From Scandinavium sp036271055 (GTDB taxonomy: Bacteria > Pseudomonadota > Gammaproteobacteria > Enterobacterales > Enterobacteriaceae): DNA of 64,000 nt. The position numbers were made by a program, and so were the translations under genes. Numbering within the stretch: position 1 is the first letter of the stretch; each line of letters opens with the position of its first letter. Of this stretch, positions 44,995-53,502 are shown piece after piece. The DNA lies in contig NZ_DATBBJ010000055.1 in the NCBI RefSeq assembly GCF_036271055.1, positions 1-64,000 of the forward strand. Reading direction: 5' to 3'. The notes beneath the pieces are model-generated. The model had not been told where the DNA came from and searched no databases. It saw only the letters and a list, made by a program, of their open reading frames with translations.

Positions 44995-45893
44995 CGTCGT
45001 CTCCGCTTGCCGCGTCCACCGAACGCTTCCTGCGCTATCTCGGCGTCGAACGCCAGCTCAGCCCCATCACTTTGCTCAACTATCAGCGTCAGCTTGATGC
45101 CATTATTGCTTTAGCCGAAGAAAGCGGCGTGAAAAGCTGGCAACAATGTGACGCTGCGGTGGTGCGCAATTTCGCTGTGCGTAGCCGTCGTAAAGGGCTA
45201 GGCCCGGCAAGTCTCGCACTGCGTTTGTCGGCCTTGCGTAGCTTTTTCGATTGGCTGGTGAGCCAGGGCGAATTACCGGCTAATCCGGCGAAAGCGGTCT
45301 CTGCACCGAAAGCCCCTCGTCACCTGCCGAAAAATATTGATGTCGATGATGTTAACCGGCTGCTGGATATCGATCTCAACGATCCGCTGGCAGTGCGCGA
45401 CAGGGCGATGCTCGAAGTGATGTACGGCGCGGGATTGCGTCTGTCCGAACTGGTCAATCTCGACATTAAGCATCTCGATCTGGAATCCGGTGAAGTGTGG
45501 GTGATGGGCAAAGGCAGCAAAGAGCGCCGTTTGCCGATTGGCCGCAATGCCGTGCACTGGATTGAGCATTGGTTAGATTTGCGTGGCCTGTTTGGCAGTG
45601 AAGAAAACGCGCTGTTCTTGTCGAAGCTCGGGAACCGTATTTCGGCGCGTAACGTGCAAAAACGTTTTGCGGAGTGGGGTATCAAGCAGGGGCTGAACAG
45701 CCATGTGAATCCGCATAAACTGCGCCACTCCTTTGCCACCCATATGCTGGAATCCAGCGGTGATTTGCGCGGCGTGCAGGAATTGCTCGGTCACGCCAAT
45801 CTCTCGACGACGCAAATCTATACCCATCTTGATTTTCAACACCTTGCTTCGGTGTATGACAAGGCACACCCACGCGCCAAACGGGGAAAATAA
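44991..45893 (+). CDS. xerC: Tyrosine recombinase XerC
   Basis: A 300-residue site-specific recombinase that, with XerD, resolves chromosome dimers at dif. All catalytic residues are present: R150, K174, H242, R245, H268 and the nucleophile Y277 (QIYTHLD). The N-terminus is two residues longer than in E. coli. The ATG at 44991 overlaps the yigA stop. Confidence 0.96.
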   Translation: MTSSPLAASTERFLRYLGVERQLSPITLLNYQRQLDAIIALAEESGVKSWQQCDAAVVRNFAVRSRRKGLGPASLALRLSALRSFFDWLVSQGELPANPAKAVSAPKAPRHLPKNIDVDDVNRLLDIDLNDPLAVRDRAMLEVMYGAGLRLSELVNLDIKHLDLESGEVWVMGKGSKERRLPIGRNAVHWIEHWLDLRGLFGSEENALFLSKLGNRISARNVQKRFAEWGIKQGLNSHVNPHKLRHSFATHMLESSGDLRGVQELLGHANLSTTQIYTHLDFQHLASVYDKAHPRAKRGK

Positions 45894-46609
45894 TGCGTTT
45901 TTACCGCCCACTCGGCCAGATAGCCGCTCTCACGTTCGATCTGGATGACACCCTTTACGACAACCGGCAGGTGATTCGCCGGACGGAAAAAGAGTCATTA
46001 GCGTTCGTTCGCAATTATCATCCCGCGTTACAGGCGCTGGAAAACAGCGATTTTCATCAATTGCGTCAATCGCTGCGCCAGGCCGATCCGGACATTTATC
46101 ACGACGTGACCGAATGGCGACGTCGTGCGGTTGAGCAGGCGATGCTGAACGCCGGGCTGACGGCGAGAGAAGCGACCGTTGGCGCCAATGCAGCGATGGC
46201 GAATTTTGCCCAATGGCGCAGTGCGATAGACGTGCCGCAGGAAACGCACGACACCCTCGCGCGTCTGGCAGAAAAATGGCCGCTGGTGGCTATCACTAAC
46301 GGCAACGCGCAGCCAGAGCTGTTCGGCCTGAACGACTATTTTAAGTTTGTGCTGCGTGCGGGCCCCGATGGGCGCTCGAAGCCGTTCAGCGACATGTACC
46401 ATCTGGCCGCAGAACGCCTTGATGTGCCGCTGAAGCAGATCCTGCACGTGGGCGATGATCTAACGACGGATGTCGCAGGCGCGATCCGCTGTGGCATGCA
46501 GGCCTGCTGGATAAACCTGCTCGACGGCGATTTGATGCAAATAGCCGACAGCCGTCTGTTACCTCACCTCGAAATTTCGCGGTTGGCATCCCTCACTACG
46601 CTGATATAA
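45893..46609 (+). CDS. yigB: HAD phosphatase YigB (flavin pathway)
   Basis: A 238-residue HAD-superfamily phosphatase with the nucleophile motif TFDLDDTLYD and late motifs SKPFSDMY and HVGDDLTTDV. In E. coli YigB dephosphorylates FMN and the riboflavin precursor 5-amino-6-(5-phosphoribitylamino)uracil. Its start overlaps the xerC stop (TAATG). Its stop codon lies inside the -10 of the uvrD promoter. Confidence 0.94.
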   Translation: MRFYRPLGQIAALTFDLDDTLYDNRQVIRRTEKESLAFVRNYHPALQALENSDFHQLRQSLRQADPDIYHDVTEWRRRAVEQAMLNAGLTAREATVGANAAMANFAQWRSAIDVPQETHDTLARLAEKWPLVAITNGNAQPELFGLNDYFKFVLRAGPDGRSKPFSDMYHLAAERLDVPLKQILHVGDDLTTDVAGAIRCGMQACWINLLDGDLMQIADSRLLPHLEISRLASLTTLI

Positions 46610-46610
46610 T
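46583..46610 (+). promoter_or_regulatory. uvrD promoter
   Basis: TTGGCA at 46583-46588 and a perfect TATAAT at 46605-46610 are 16 bases apart. The -10 contains the yigB stop codon. Transcription should start near 46617, just before the LexA box. Confidence 0.8.
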
Positions 46611-46621
46611 CATCAGCAACT

Positions 46622-46637
46622 CTGTATAAATTCCCAG
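46622..46637. promoter_or_regulatory. LexA box of uvrD
   Basis: CTGTATAAATTCCCAG fits the CTG-N10-CAG form of the SOS box and sits just downstream of the predicted start, as in E. coli uvrD. Confidence 0.85.
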
Positions 46638-46653
46638 GGGTTCTGTGAACCCC
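46637..46653 (+). terminator. uvrD leader attenuator hairpin
   Basis: GGGGTTC-tgt-GAACCCC is a perfect seven-pair hairpin in the short uvrD leader, directly after the LexA box. Attenuation has been described for E. coli uvrD. The following GACATTCTTC has few T, so termination should be partial. Confidence 0.6.
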
Positions 46654-46673
46654 GACATTCTTCGGCGGTGCCA

Positions 46674-48836
46674 ATGGACGTTTCTTACCTGCTCGACAGC
46701 CTCAATGACAAACAGCGTGAAGCCGTGGCGGCGTCGCGCACTAACATGCTGGTGCTGGCAGGGGCGGGAAGCGGAAAGACGCGCGTGCTGGTGCACCGTA
46801 TTGCGTGGCTGATGAGCGTGGAAAACTGCTCGCCCTATTCGATTATGGCCGTGACGTTTACCAACAAAGCGGCAGCAGAAATGCGCCATCGTATCGGTCA
46901 ATTGATGGGCACAACGCAGGGCGGCATGTGGGTCGGTACGTTCCACGGCCTGGCGCACCGTTTGCTGCGTGCGCACCATCTGGACGCTAACTTACCGCAG
47001 GATTTTCAGATCCTCGACAGCGAAGATCAGCTGCGACTGTTGAAACGTCTGATCAAGGCGATGAACCTCGATGAGAAGCAGTGGCCGCCGCGCCAGGCGA
47101 TGTGGTACATCAACGGTCAGAAAGACGAAGGATTGCGCCCGCATCATGTCCAAAGTTTCGGCAACCCGGTGGAGCAAACCTGGCAAAAGGTTTATCAGGC
47201 CTATCAGGAAGCCTGCGATCGCGCAGGGCTGGTGGATTTCGCCGAGCTATTGTTGCGCGCACACGAGCTGTGGCTCAACAAGCCGCACATTTTGCAGCAC
47301 TACCGCGAACGCTTTACCAACATTCTGGTCGACGAATTCCAGGATACCAACAACATTCAGTACGCCTGGATCCGCATGCTGGCAGGCGACAGCGGCAAAG
47401 TGATGATCGTCGGCGATGATGACCAGTCGATCTACGGCTGGCGCGGCGCACAGGTCGAAAACATCCAGCGTTTTTTGAACGATTTCCCCGGTGCGGAAAC
47501 TATCCGTCTGGAGCAGAACTACCGTTCAACCAACAATATTCTGAGTGCCGCTAACGCCCTGATTGAAAACAACAACGGGCGATTGGGCAAAAAGCTGTGG
47601 ACCGATGGCGTCGACGGCGAACCGATCTCACTCTATTGCGCGTTCAACGAACTGGACGAAGCGCGTTTTGTGGTGAGTCGTATTAAAGCCTGGCAGGACA
47701 ACGGCGGTCAGCTTGAACAATGCGCCATTCTCTATCGCAGCAACGCCCAGTCGCGTGTGCTGGAAGAAGCGTTGTTGCAGGTCAGTATGCCGTACCGTAT
47801 TTATGGCGGGATGCGCTTCTTCGAACGCCTGGAGATCAAAGATGCGCTGTCGTATCTGCGTCTGATTGCCAACCGCAACGACGATGCAGCGTTTGAACGT
47901 GTGGTGAATACGCCAACGCGTGGCATCGGCGATCGCACGCTGGACGTGGTGCGTCAGGCCTCTCGTGATCGTCAACTGACGCTGTGGCAAGCCTGTCGTG
48001 AACTGTTGAAAGATAAAGCCCTCGCAGGGCGTGCGGCTAGCGCCTTACAACGCTTTATGGAGCTTATCGACGCACTGGCGCAGGAAACGGCCGACATGCC
48101 ACTGCACGTGCAAACCGACCGCGTAATCAAAGATTCCGGCCTGTTCATGATGTATGAACAAGAGAAAGGCGAGAAAGGCCAGACGCGCATTGAGAACTTA
48201 GAGGAACTGGTGACGGCGACGCGCCAGTTCAGCTACAACGACGAAGAAGAAGATTTAATGCCATTGCAGGCGTTCTTGTCTCACGCGGCGCTGGAAGCGG
48301 GCGAAGGGCAAGCAGACACCTGGCAAGATGCGGTGCAACTGATGACATTGCACTCAGCGAAAGGACTGGAGTTCCCGCAGGTGTTTATTGTCGGCGTAGA
48401 AGAGGGCATGTTCCCGAGCCAGATGTCGCTGGATGAAGGCGGGCGTCTGGAAGAAGAACGCCGTCTGGCGTATGTCGGCGTGACGCGCGCGATGCAAAAG
48501 CTGACGCTGACCTATGCCGAAACCCGCCGTCTGTACGGCAAAGAGGTTTACCATCGCCCGTCTCGCTTTATCGGCGAATTGCCGGAAGCGTGCGTGGAAG
48601 AAGTTCGCTTACGCGCCACTGTGAGCCGCCCGGTAAGCCATCGTCAGATGGGCACGCCGATGTCGGAAAACGACACGGGCTACAAGCTGGGCCAGCGCGT
48701 ACGTCACCCGAAATTTGGCGAAGGCACGATTGTGAATCTGGAAGGAAGCGGGGAACACAGCCGTTTACAGGTGGCGTTCCAGGGCCAGGGTATCAAATGG
48801 TTAGTGGCGGCTTATGCACGCCTCGAAAATGCATAA
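46674..48836 (+). CDS. uvrD: DNA helicase II UvrD
   Basis: A 720-residue SF1A 3'-5' helicase for nucleotide excision and mismatch repair. Walker A GAGSGKT is at 30-36, and motifs II (LVDEFQDTN), III (GDDDQSIYGWRGA) and VI (VGVTRAM) are intact. The C-terminal Tudor-like domain that contacts RNA polymerase (YKLGQRVRHPKFGEGTI) is complete. The ATG at 46674 gives the E. coli start MDVSYLLDSL. Confidence 0.97.
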   Translation: MDVSYLLDSLNDKQREAVAASRTNMLVLAGAGSGKTRVLVHRIAWLMSVENCSPYSIMAVTFTNKAAAEMRHRIGQLMGTTQGGMWVGTFHGLAHRLLRAHHLDANLPQDFQILDSEDQLRLLKRLIKAMNLDEKQWPPRQAMWYINGQKDEGLRPHHVQSFGNPVEQTWQKVYQAYQEACDRAGLVDFAELLLRAHELWLNKPHILQHYRERFTNILVDEFQDTNNIQYAWIRMLAGDSGKVMIVGDDDQSIYGWRGAQVENIQRFLNDFPGAETIRLEQNYRSTNNILSAANALIENNNGRLGKKLWTDGVDGEPISLYCAFNELDEARFVVSRIKAWQDNGGQLEQCAILYRSNAQSRVLEEALLQVSMPYRIYGGMRFFERLEIKDALSYLRLIANRNDDAAFERVVNTPTRGIGDRTLDVVRQASRDRQLTLWQACRELLKDKALAGRAASALQRFMELIDALAQETADMPLHVQTDRVIKDSGLFMMYEQEKGEKGQTRIENLEELVTATRQFSYNDEEEDLMPLQAFLSHAALEAGEGQADTWQDAVQLMTLHSAKGLEFPQVFIVGVEEGMFPSQMSLDEGGRLEEERRLAYVGVTRAMQKLTLTYAETRRLYGKEVYHRPSRFIGELPEACVEEVRLRATVSRPVSHRQMGTPMSENDTGYKLGQRVRHPKFGEGTIVNLEGSGEHSRLQVAFQGQGIKWLVAAYARLENA

Positions 48837-48881
48837 CCATAAGAAATACATAATAAATTTTTAATATTCTGTGAGTCTTAA

Positions 48882-48911
48882 ACGCCAGAGTGGGGGAAAT
48901 CCGCCCTGGCG
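48882..48911 (+). terminator. Weak hairpin after uvrD
   Basis: CGCCAG and CTGGCG (48883-48888, 48906-48911) enclose a 17-base loop with further partial G/C pairing. No T run follows, so intrinsic termination is doubtful. Confidence 0.35.
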
Positions 48912-48923
48912 CTTCGCTCTCTG

Positions 48924-48952
48924 TTGACGCTGCATTTAGGCTGGCGTAACAT
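48924..48952 (+). promoter_or_regulatory. corA promoter
   Basis: TTGACG at 48924-48929 and TAACAT at 48947-48952 are 17 bases apart. Predicted transcription from about 48959 gives a leader of roughly 230 bases that contains corL. The 354-base spacer 48837-49190 is thus mainly promoter and leader. Confidence 0.7.
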
Positions 48953-48984
48953 GCGCACACGAATACGCTAAGAGGACTGATACC

Positions 48985-49041
48985 TTGGACACACCCAGTA
49001 GATACTGGCTCAATTTCCTGCAATCCAGGAACAACTCCTAA
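48985..49041 (+). CDS. corL: corA leader peptide CorL
   Basis: An 18-codon ORF starting with TTG at 48985, eight bases after AGAGGA. It reads MDTPSRYWLNFLQSRNNS and ends at TAA. It occupies the place of corL in Salmonella, whose translation couples Mg2+ to Rho-dependent termination in the corA leader. A strong hairpin starts at its stop codon. The TTG start and its identity are inferred from position and composition. Confidence 0.65.
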   Translation: MDTPSRYWLNFLQSRNNS

Positions 49042-49068
49042 GGCTATCACCCGACGCTGATGGCCTTA
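49039..49068 (+). promoter_or_regulatory. corA leader hairpin at the corL stop
   Basis: TAAGGCTATCA and TGATGGCCTTA form an eleven-pair stem (one T-G wobble) around an eight-base loop. The 5' arm includes the corL stop codon, so a terminating ribosome would block the stem. No T run follows, consistent with Rho-dependent rather than intrinsic attenuation. Confidence 0.55.
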
Positions 49069-49190
49069 GAGGTTGTCAGTGACATGCAATATTCCCGTCG
49101 CTCTGAGTCAGGCTTAATGGTCTGAAACCCCCGATGTTTCTGTGTGCCCACCGTACTGTCCGATAATTTTTTGCATTGGGAGTCCCGGTC

Positions 49191-50141
49191 ATGCTGAGCG
49201 CATTTCAACTGGAAAACAATCGCTTAACGCGTCTTGAGTCGGATGACATCGAACACCTTGCCACCTCGGTATGGGTTGATTTGGTGGAGCCGGACGACGA
49301 AGAGCGTAACCGCGTACAGACAGAACTGGGCCAAAATCTGGCAACACGTCCTGAGCTGGAAGACATCGAAGCCTCGGCCCGTTTCTTTGAAGACGAAGAC
49401 GGGCTGCACATTCACTCCTTCTTCTTCTTCGAAGATGCTGATGACCACGCCGGTAACTCCACAGTGGCGTTTACCATTCGCGAAGGTCGCCTGTTTACGC
49501 TGCGCGAACGTGAATTACCTGCGTTCCGTTTATACCGTATGCGCGCCCGTAGTCAGGAGATGGTCGACGGTAACGCGTTTGAGCTGCTGCTTGATCTGTT
49601 CGAAACCAAAATCGAACAGCTGGCGGATGAAATCGAAAACATCTACAGCGATCTGGAAAAGCTGAGCCGCGTCATTATGGAAGGCCATCAGGGCGATGAA
49701 TATGATGAAGCGCTGTCGACGTTAGCAGAGCTGGAAGATATCGGCTGGAAAGTGCGTTTGTGTCTGATGGATACCCAACGCGCGCTGAACTTCCTCGTGC
49801 GTAAAGCGCGTTTACCAGCGGTTCAGCTTGAGCAAGCGCGTGAAATCCTGCGAGATATCGAATCCCTGCTGCCGCACAACGAATCCTTGTTCCAGAAAGT
49901 TAACTTCCTGATGCAGGCGGCGATGGGCTTTATCAACATCGAGCAGAACCGCATCATCAAAATCTTCTCGGTGGTTTCGGTGGTGTTCCTGCCGCCGACG
50001 CTGGTGGCGTCAAGTTACGGGATGAACTTCAAGTTTATGCCGGAACTGGATCTTAGCTTCGGTTACCCTGCGGCCATTATTCTGATGATCCTGGCGGGTC
50101 TCGCGCCGTATCTCTACTTCAAGCGCCGGAACTGGCTGTAA
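49191..50141 (+). CDS. corA: Magnesium/cobalt transporter CorA
   Basis: A 316-residue pentameric channel for Mg2+, Co2+ and Ni2+. A large cytoplasmic funnel domain rich in acidic residues is followed by two C-terminal membrane segments joined by the selectivity signature YGMNF, and the protein ends in the basic YFKRRNWL. The ATG at 49191 gives MLSAFQLENN, the E. coli length. Its 3' end overlaps the convergent PhnD-like gene by 23 bases. Confidence 0.96.
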   Translation: MLSAFQLENNRLTRLESDDIEHLATSVWVDLVEPDDEERNRVQTELGQNLATRPELEDIEASARFFEDEDGLHIHSFFFFEDADDHAGNSTVAFTIREGRLFTLRERELPAFRLYRMRARSQEMVDGNAFELLLDLFETKIEQLADEIENIYSDLEKLSRVIMEGHQGDEYDEALSTLAELEDIGWKVRLCLMDTQRALNFLVRKARLPAVQLEQAREILRDIESLLPHNESLFQKVNFLMQAAMGFINIEQNRIIKIFSVVSVVFLPPTLVASSYGMNFKFMPELDLSFGYPAAIILMILAGLAPYLYFKRRNWL

Positions 50142-50853
50142 GTATCACGTCATACTCGCGGCGGCTTGCCGGACTGAAGCCGCCGATCAACAACGGTTCC
50201 GCGATTTTTTTATCCTCTGCAATTTCCCGTAATGCCTGTCGCAACGCTGCCAGCGTTTGTGCGGATGTGTGGCGTGACGTTATCAACGGCAGACCTGGCG
50301 TTAATGTTGTCTCGTCAATAATCGACAAACCGCTCAGAGCCTGCGGCTCATAACGTGTAAGCAACGCCAGAGTGACGCAGTCGATCGCGGCCAGATCTGC
50401 GGTTCCGTTTTGCACAGTCTTTAGCGACTGGCGATGGCTGCCACTCCACACAATCGAGCGGAAAAACGTGTCGTCATGATTGAGATAATTACGCAATGCA
50501 TGATAGCCCGACTGTGAGTCCGGTGAGTTGCACGCGGCGATATGTCCGCGAAAATCGGTCACGGTTTTGTGCTTATCGGCATCACGCACCACAATCAGGC
50601 TGCGATAGTGGCCGCCTTCACAGCCGGGTGCAGTGTAGTGAAAATGACCCACCACCTGCACGTCTGTCAGTAGCGTTACCAACGGATAACCGCAGGTCTG
50701 GCTCAACAGCAGGTTTTCGTCCTGCCAGTGCGCGAGCAAATCTGCCGGATGTTGAAGCTGCGCGTCGGGAAAACGTTGCTGCAAGGCTTTTGCCAGCGCG
50801 TCCGTGGCGATGCGATTAACGTCATACATCGGGAACGCGATATTACCGGCCAT
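50119..50853 (-). CDS. Lone PhnD-like substrate-binding-fold protein
   Basis: A 244-residue protein resembling the PhnD/phosphate-phosphonate family of type 2 periplasmic binding proteins. Marks are SQTCGYPLVTLL, the TAPGCEGGHY stretch, the ligand-loop SPDSQSGYHALRNYL, SGSHRQSLKTVQNGTADLAAID, and TPGLPLITS. It has no signal peptide, and no ABC permease or ATPase lies nearby, so transport is unlikely on this evidence and its ligand is unknown. The ATG at 50853 lies inside the end of the desaturase gene (11-base overlap) after GAGGG, pointing to coupled translation. It replaces yigF/yigG of K-12. Confidence 0.75.
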   Translation of the reverse strand: MAGNIAFPMYDVNRIATDALAKALQQRFPDAQLQHPADLLAHWQDENLLLSQTCGYPLVTLLTDVQVVGHFHYTAPGCEGGHYRSLIVVRDADKHKTVTDFRGHIAACNSPDSQSGYHALRNYLNHDDTFFRSIVWSGSHRQSLKTVQNGTADLAAIDCVTLALLTRYEPQALSGLSIIDETTLTPGLPLITSRHTSAQTLAALRQALREIAEDKKIAEPLLIGGFSPASRREYDVILTASSGA

Positions 50854-51829
50854 GCTGATTTCCCTCTGGTTTTCCCGGATGCACCGTGACATCTACCGGG
50901 CTAAATCGATAGTTACGCCACCATTCCCGATAGCCTTTCACCACAAAGCCTTGATTACGCTCTTCGTATTGCGCCTTGTCGCGCAGCCACACGTTACGCA
51001 AGCCGTACCACGGCACGCCGGGTAAATCGTGATGGACCGAATGATAGTTCAGATTCAGAAACAGTAAACGCCACGGCAGCGAGGTTTCGGTGATGGCTGA
51101 CCGGGCCAGCGGGTCGTCCGCCGCCCGGTGTTCCAGAAACGAACGGATTTTGGTGATTGCCAGCGCCGGATAGCTCACCGCCAGCAGATACCACACAACG
51201 GAAAATCCGTTGTGGTTCAGCCAGCCAAACACCAGTGCTAACAGCGCAAAATGCACCAGCCACATGACAATGGCGCGGCGTTCCCTTCGTCTGAACGAGG
51301 TCACCATTCCTGAAAGCACGCCGAAAATATCTAACAGTGGAGCTAAGAACAAACGGCCCAAAAAAGTATTTCGCATATGAATAATGCGTTGCTGCCAGCG
51401 GCTAAACTGCTGCCAGCGTTCGGCAGAAAAATAATAGGTCTCAGGATCTTCGCCCGGCACGGTCAGCAGCTGATTGCGATGATGGGCCAGGTGGGAATCG
51501 CGATACAACCCGAAGGGATACCACACCGCCAGCGGCAGCAGGCCGAACAGTTGATTGAATCGTGGCCAGCGCGTCGGGTGCCCGTGGATCAGCTCATGCT
51601 GAAGCGACAGATACCAGGTAGTGAACAGAATCAGCAGGGCGGTTGAAGCAAAAATCCCCAGCGTGGCGTTGAAAGCCAGCGTTGCGAACCAGCCGCCGTA
51701 GATAACGAACATCAGGAGCCACGTGGGAAGTTCGCTGCGCCATAGCCAGCTTTTAGCGAGCAGACGCACGGTCTGACGTTGTTCGTCATGCAGCCAGGCG
51801 GTTCGTTTAGCGGTATCGGGGATAAGCAT
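50843..51829 (-). CDS. Membrane fatty-acid-desaturase-like protein
   Basis: A 328-residue integral membrane di-iron protein of the fatty acid desaturase superfamily. The three histidine boxes are complete: H78-ELI-H82-G-H84, H113-LA-H116-H117, and H263-SV-H266-H267, plus E233-H234. Four or more hydrophobic segments fit the usual hairpin pairs (about 35-73, 93-108, 185-225). Enterobacteria normally make unsaturated fatty acids through FabA/FabB, so an oxygen-dependent desaturase would be an accessory; the substrate could also be another lipid. It is followed by and overlaps the PhnD-like gene. Confidence 0.8.
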   Translation of the reverse strand: MLIPDTAKRTAWLHDEQRQTVRLLAKSWLWRSELPTWLLMFVIYGGWFATLAFNATLGIFASTALLILFTTWYLSLQHELIHGHPTRWPRFNQLFGLLPLAVWYPFGLYRDSHLAHHRNQLLTVPGEDPETYYFSAERWQQFSRWQQRIIHMRNTFLGRLFLAPLLDIFGVLSGMVTSFRRRERRAIVMWLVHFALLALVFGWLNHNGFSVVWYLLAVSYPALAITKIRSFLEHRAADDPLARSAITETSLPWRLLFLNLNYHSVHHDLPGVPWYGLRNVWLRDKAQYEERNQGFVVKGYREWWRNYRFSPVDVTVHPGKPEGNQHGR

Positions 51830-51906
51830 CCGGCTTCACATCCAAAGGGGTTATCCGCTGAAGATGTGAGAAGCCGTTTGAAATAACAAAGAATTTAACT
51901 GAAAGA

Positions 51907-51929
51907 GCTTTGCCGCCATTTGGCAAAGC
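51907..51929 (-). terminator. rarD terminator
   Basis: GCTTTGCC and GGCAAAGC form an eight-pair stem. On the minus strand it is followed by TCTTTCAG, a short T-rich tail, nine bases after the rarD stop. Confidence 0.65.
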
Positions 51930-51937
51930 CCGTGGTA

Positions 51938-52831
51938 TCAGAGTTTTGGCGTGCGGCGCAGGGTATAAAGCGCATCCGCGACGAACACCGCCAGCGCGAC
52001 CCAGATAAACGCGAAGGTCACCATTTTATCCGCGCCCGGCGTTTCACCGTAGAACACGACAGCGAGGATAAACATCAGCGTCGGGCCGATGTACTGGAAG
52101 AAGCCCAGCGTTGAAAGGCGCAATCGGGTAGCCGCTCCAGTGAAGCACAGCAAAGGAATGGTCGTGACCACGCCCGCTGCCATCAGCAGCAGATCCAGCG
52201 ACCATGAGTTTTGCCCCATATGGCTGGTGGCGCTGTCGGCGATACCGAACAGATAAATCGCTGCGATCGGCAGCAACCACAGCGTTTCCACTAACATGCC
52301 GGTTTGCGCGTCGACAGCGATTTTCTTACGCACCAGGCCGTAGAACGCAAAACTGAACGCCAACCCTAACGCAATGATGGGCAGCGAACCGAACGTCCAG
52401 AGCTGAACCAGTACGCCACAAGCCGCGAGGAATACCGCGAACCACTGCATCCGACGGAAGCGCTCGCCGAGGAAGATCATCCCCAACACAATATTCACCA
52501 GCGGGTTGATGAAGTAGCCGAGACTCGCTTCCAGCATATGCTGGTTATTCACCGCCCAAATGAACAGCAGCCAGTTGCCGCCAATCAGCACCGCAGAGAG
52601 CGCCAACAGGAAGATCTTTTTCGGTGTCTGGCACAGCCGTTTAATGCCATCCCACTGACGGCTGACGGTGATCAGCGCCACCATAAAGAAGAACGACCAG
52701 ATAATACGGTGAGTGAGAATTTCGTCGGCAGGTACGTAGTGAATCAGCTTGAAGTACGCTGGTGCCACGCCCCAAATAAAATAAGCGACAAGGGCGAGTA
52801 GCACCCCTTGCCGCGTTTGTTTCGCATCCAT
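51938..52831 (-). CDS. rarD: EamA-family transporter RarD
   Basis: A 297-residue drug/metabolite transporter-superfamily protein with ten predicted membrane segments and two EamA repeats, one residue longer than E. coli RarD. Its family is annotated for chloramphenicol sensitivity, but the substrate is not firmly known. It begins MDAKQTRQGVLLALVAYFIWG. It is followed upstream by yigI on the same strand, 50 bases away. Confidence 0.93.
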   Translation of the reverse strand: MDAKQTRQGVLLALVAYFIWGVAPAYFKLIHYVPADEILTHRIIWSFFFMVALITVSRQWDGIKRLCQTPKKIFLLALSAVLIGGNWLLFIWAVNNQHMLEASLGYFINPLVNIVLGMIFLGERFRRMQWFAVFLAACGVLVQLWTFGSLPIIALGLAFSFAFYGLVRKKIAVDAQTGMLVETLWLLPIAAIYLFGIADSATSHMGQNSWSLDLLLMAAGVVTTIPLLCFTGAATRLRLSTLGFFQYIGPTLMFILAVVFYGETPGADKMVTFAFIWVALAVFVADALYTLRRTPKL

Positions 52832-52881
52832 GGGAAAATCCGTTACATAAAAGTAAAGGGATGTTACCCGATTTTACTGCT

Positions 52882-53349
52882 TCAACCCACCATATAAGTG
52901 GCGGTTGCGCTGGCGATATAGACCTGCTCTTCGTTATGCAATTCCACCCGCGCGACGGCGACTTTATTCCCTGCTCGCAGCAGACTGCTGGTGGCGGTAA
53001 AGCGGTTGCCGCGTCCGGGGCGCAGATAATCGACGCGCAAATCGATGGTGCCCATTCGTGATAAACGCTGACGTAATTCATCTTCGTTGATGGTGTCGTG
53101 ACGGGTAAGCGTACTGCCCACGCAGACCAGGCCTGCGGCGACATCCAGCGCTGAGGCAATCACCCCGCCATGCAGGATGCTTTGCGCCCAGTTGCCGACC
53201 ATCATCGGCTGGTTGTTAAAACTCAGTTGAGCAAAAGATTTCTCGTAGCGTTCCAGCTCAAGACCCAGCGCACGGTTAAACGGCATGTGATACACAAAAA
53301 TATCGCCGACCAGTTTCAGCGCGGCTTCGGCGGTCAATTCTGCTGACAT
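52882..53349 (-). CDS. yigI: Acyl-CoA thioesterase YigI
   Basis: A 155-residue hotdog-fold (PaaI/4HBT-type) thioesterase, equal in length to E. coli YigI, which is reported to hydrolyse medium- and long-chain acyl-CoA during beta-oxidation. The helix motif LHGGVIASALDVAAGLV and the strand DLRVDYLRPG are visible. It is divergent from pldA and upstream of rarD. Confidence 0.93.
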   Translation of the reverse strand: MSAELTAEAALKLVGDIFVYHMPFNRALGLELERYEKSFAQLSFNNQPMMVGNWAQSILHGGVIASALDVAAGLVCVGSTLTRHDTINEDELRQRLSRMGTIDLRVDYLRPGRGNRFTATSSLLRAGNKVAVARVELHNEEQVYIASATATYMVG

Positions 53350-53502
53350 AGCACCTGTCCATTGGTAAATGAAATGTTGATTTTATGCCGATGGAATGTT
53401 GATTTCTACTTTCAGAACCGATAACCGCGCAAGAAATGGATAAGTATGTAAAATGAGCCACGACTCATTATCTAATAATAAATTTTCTCAGGAGAACTCC
53501 CA

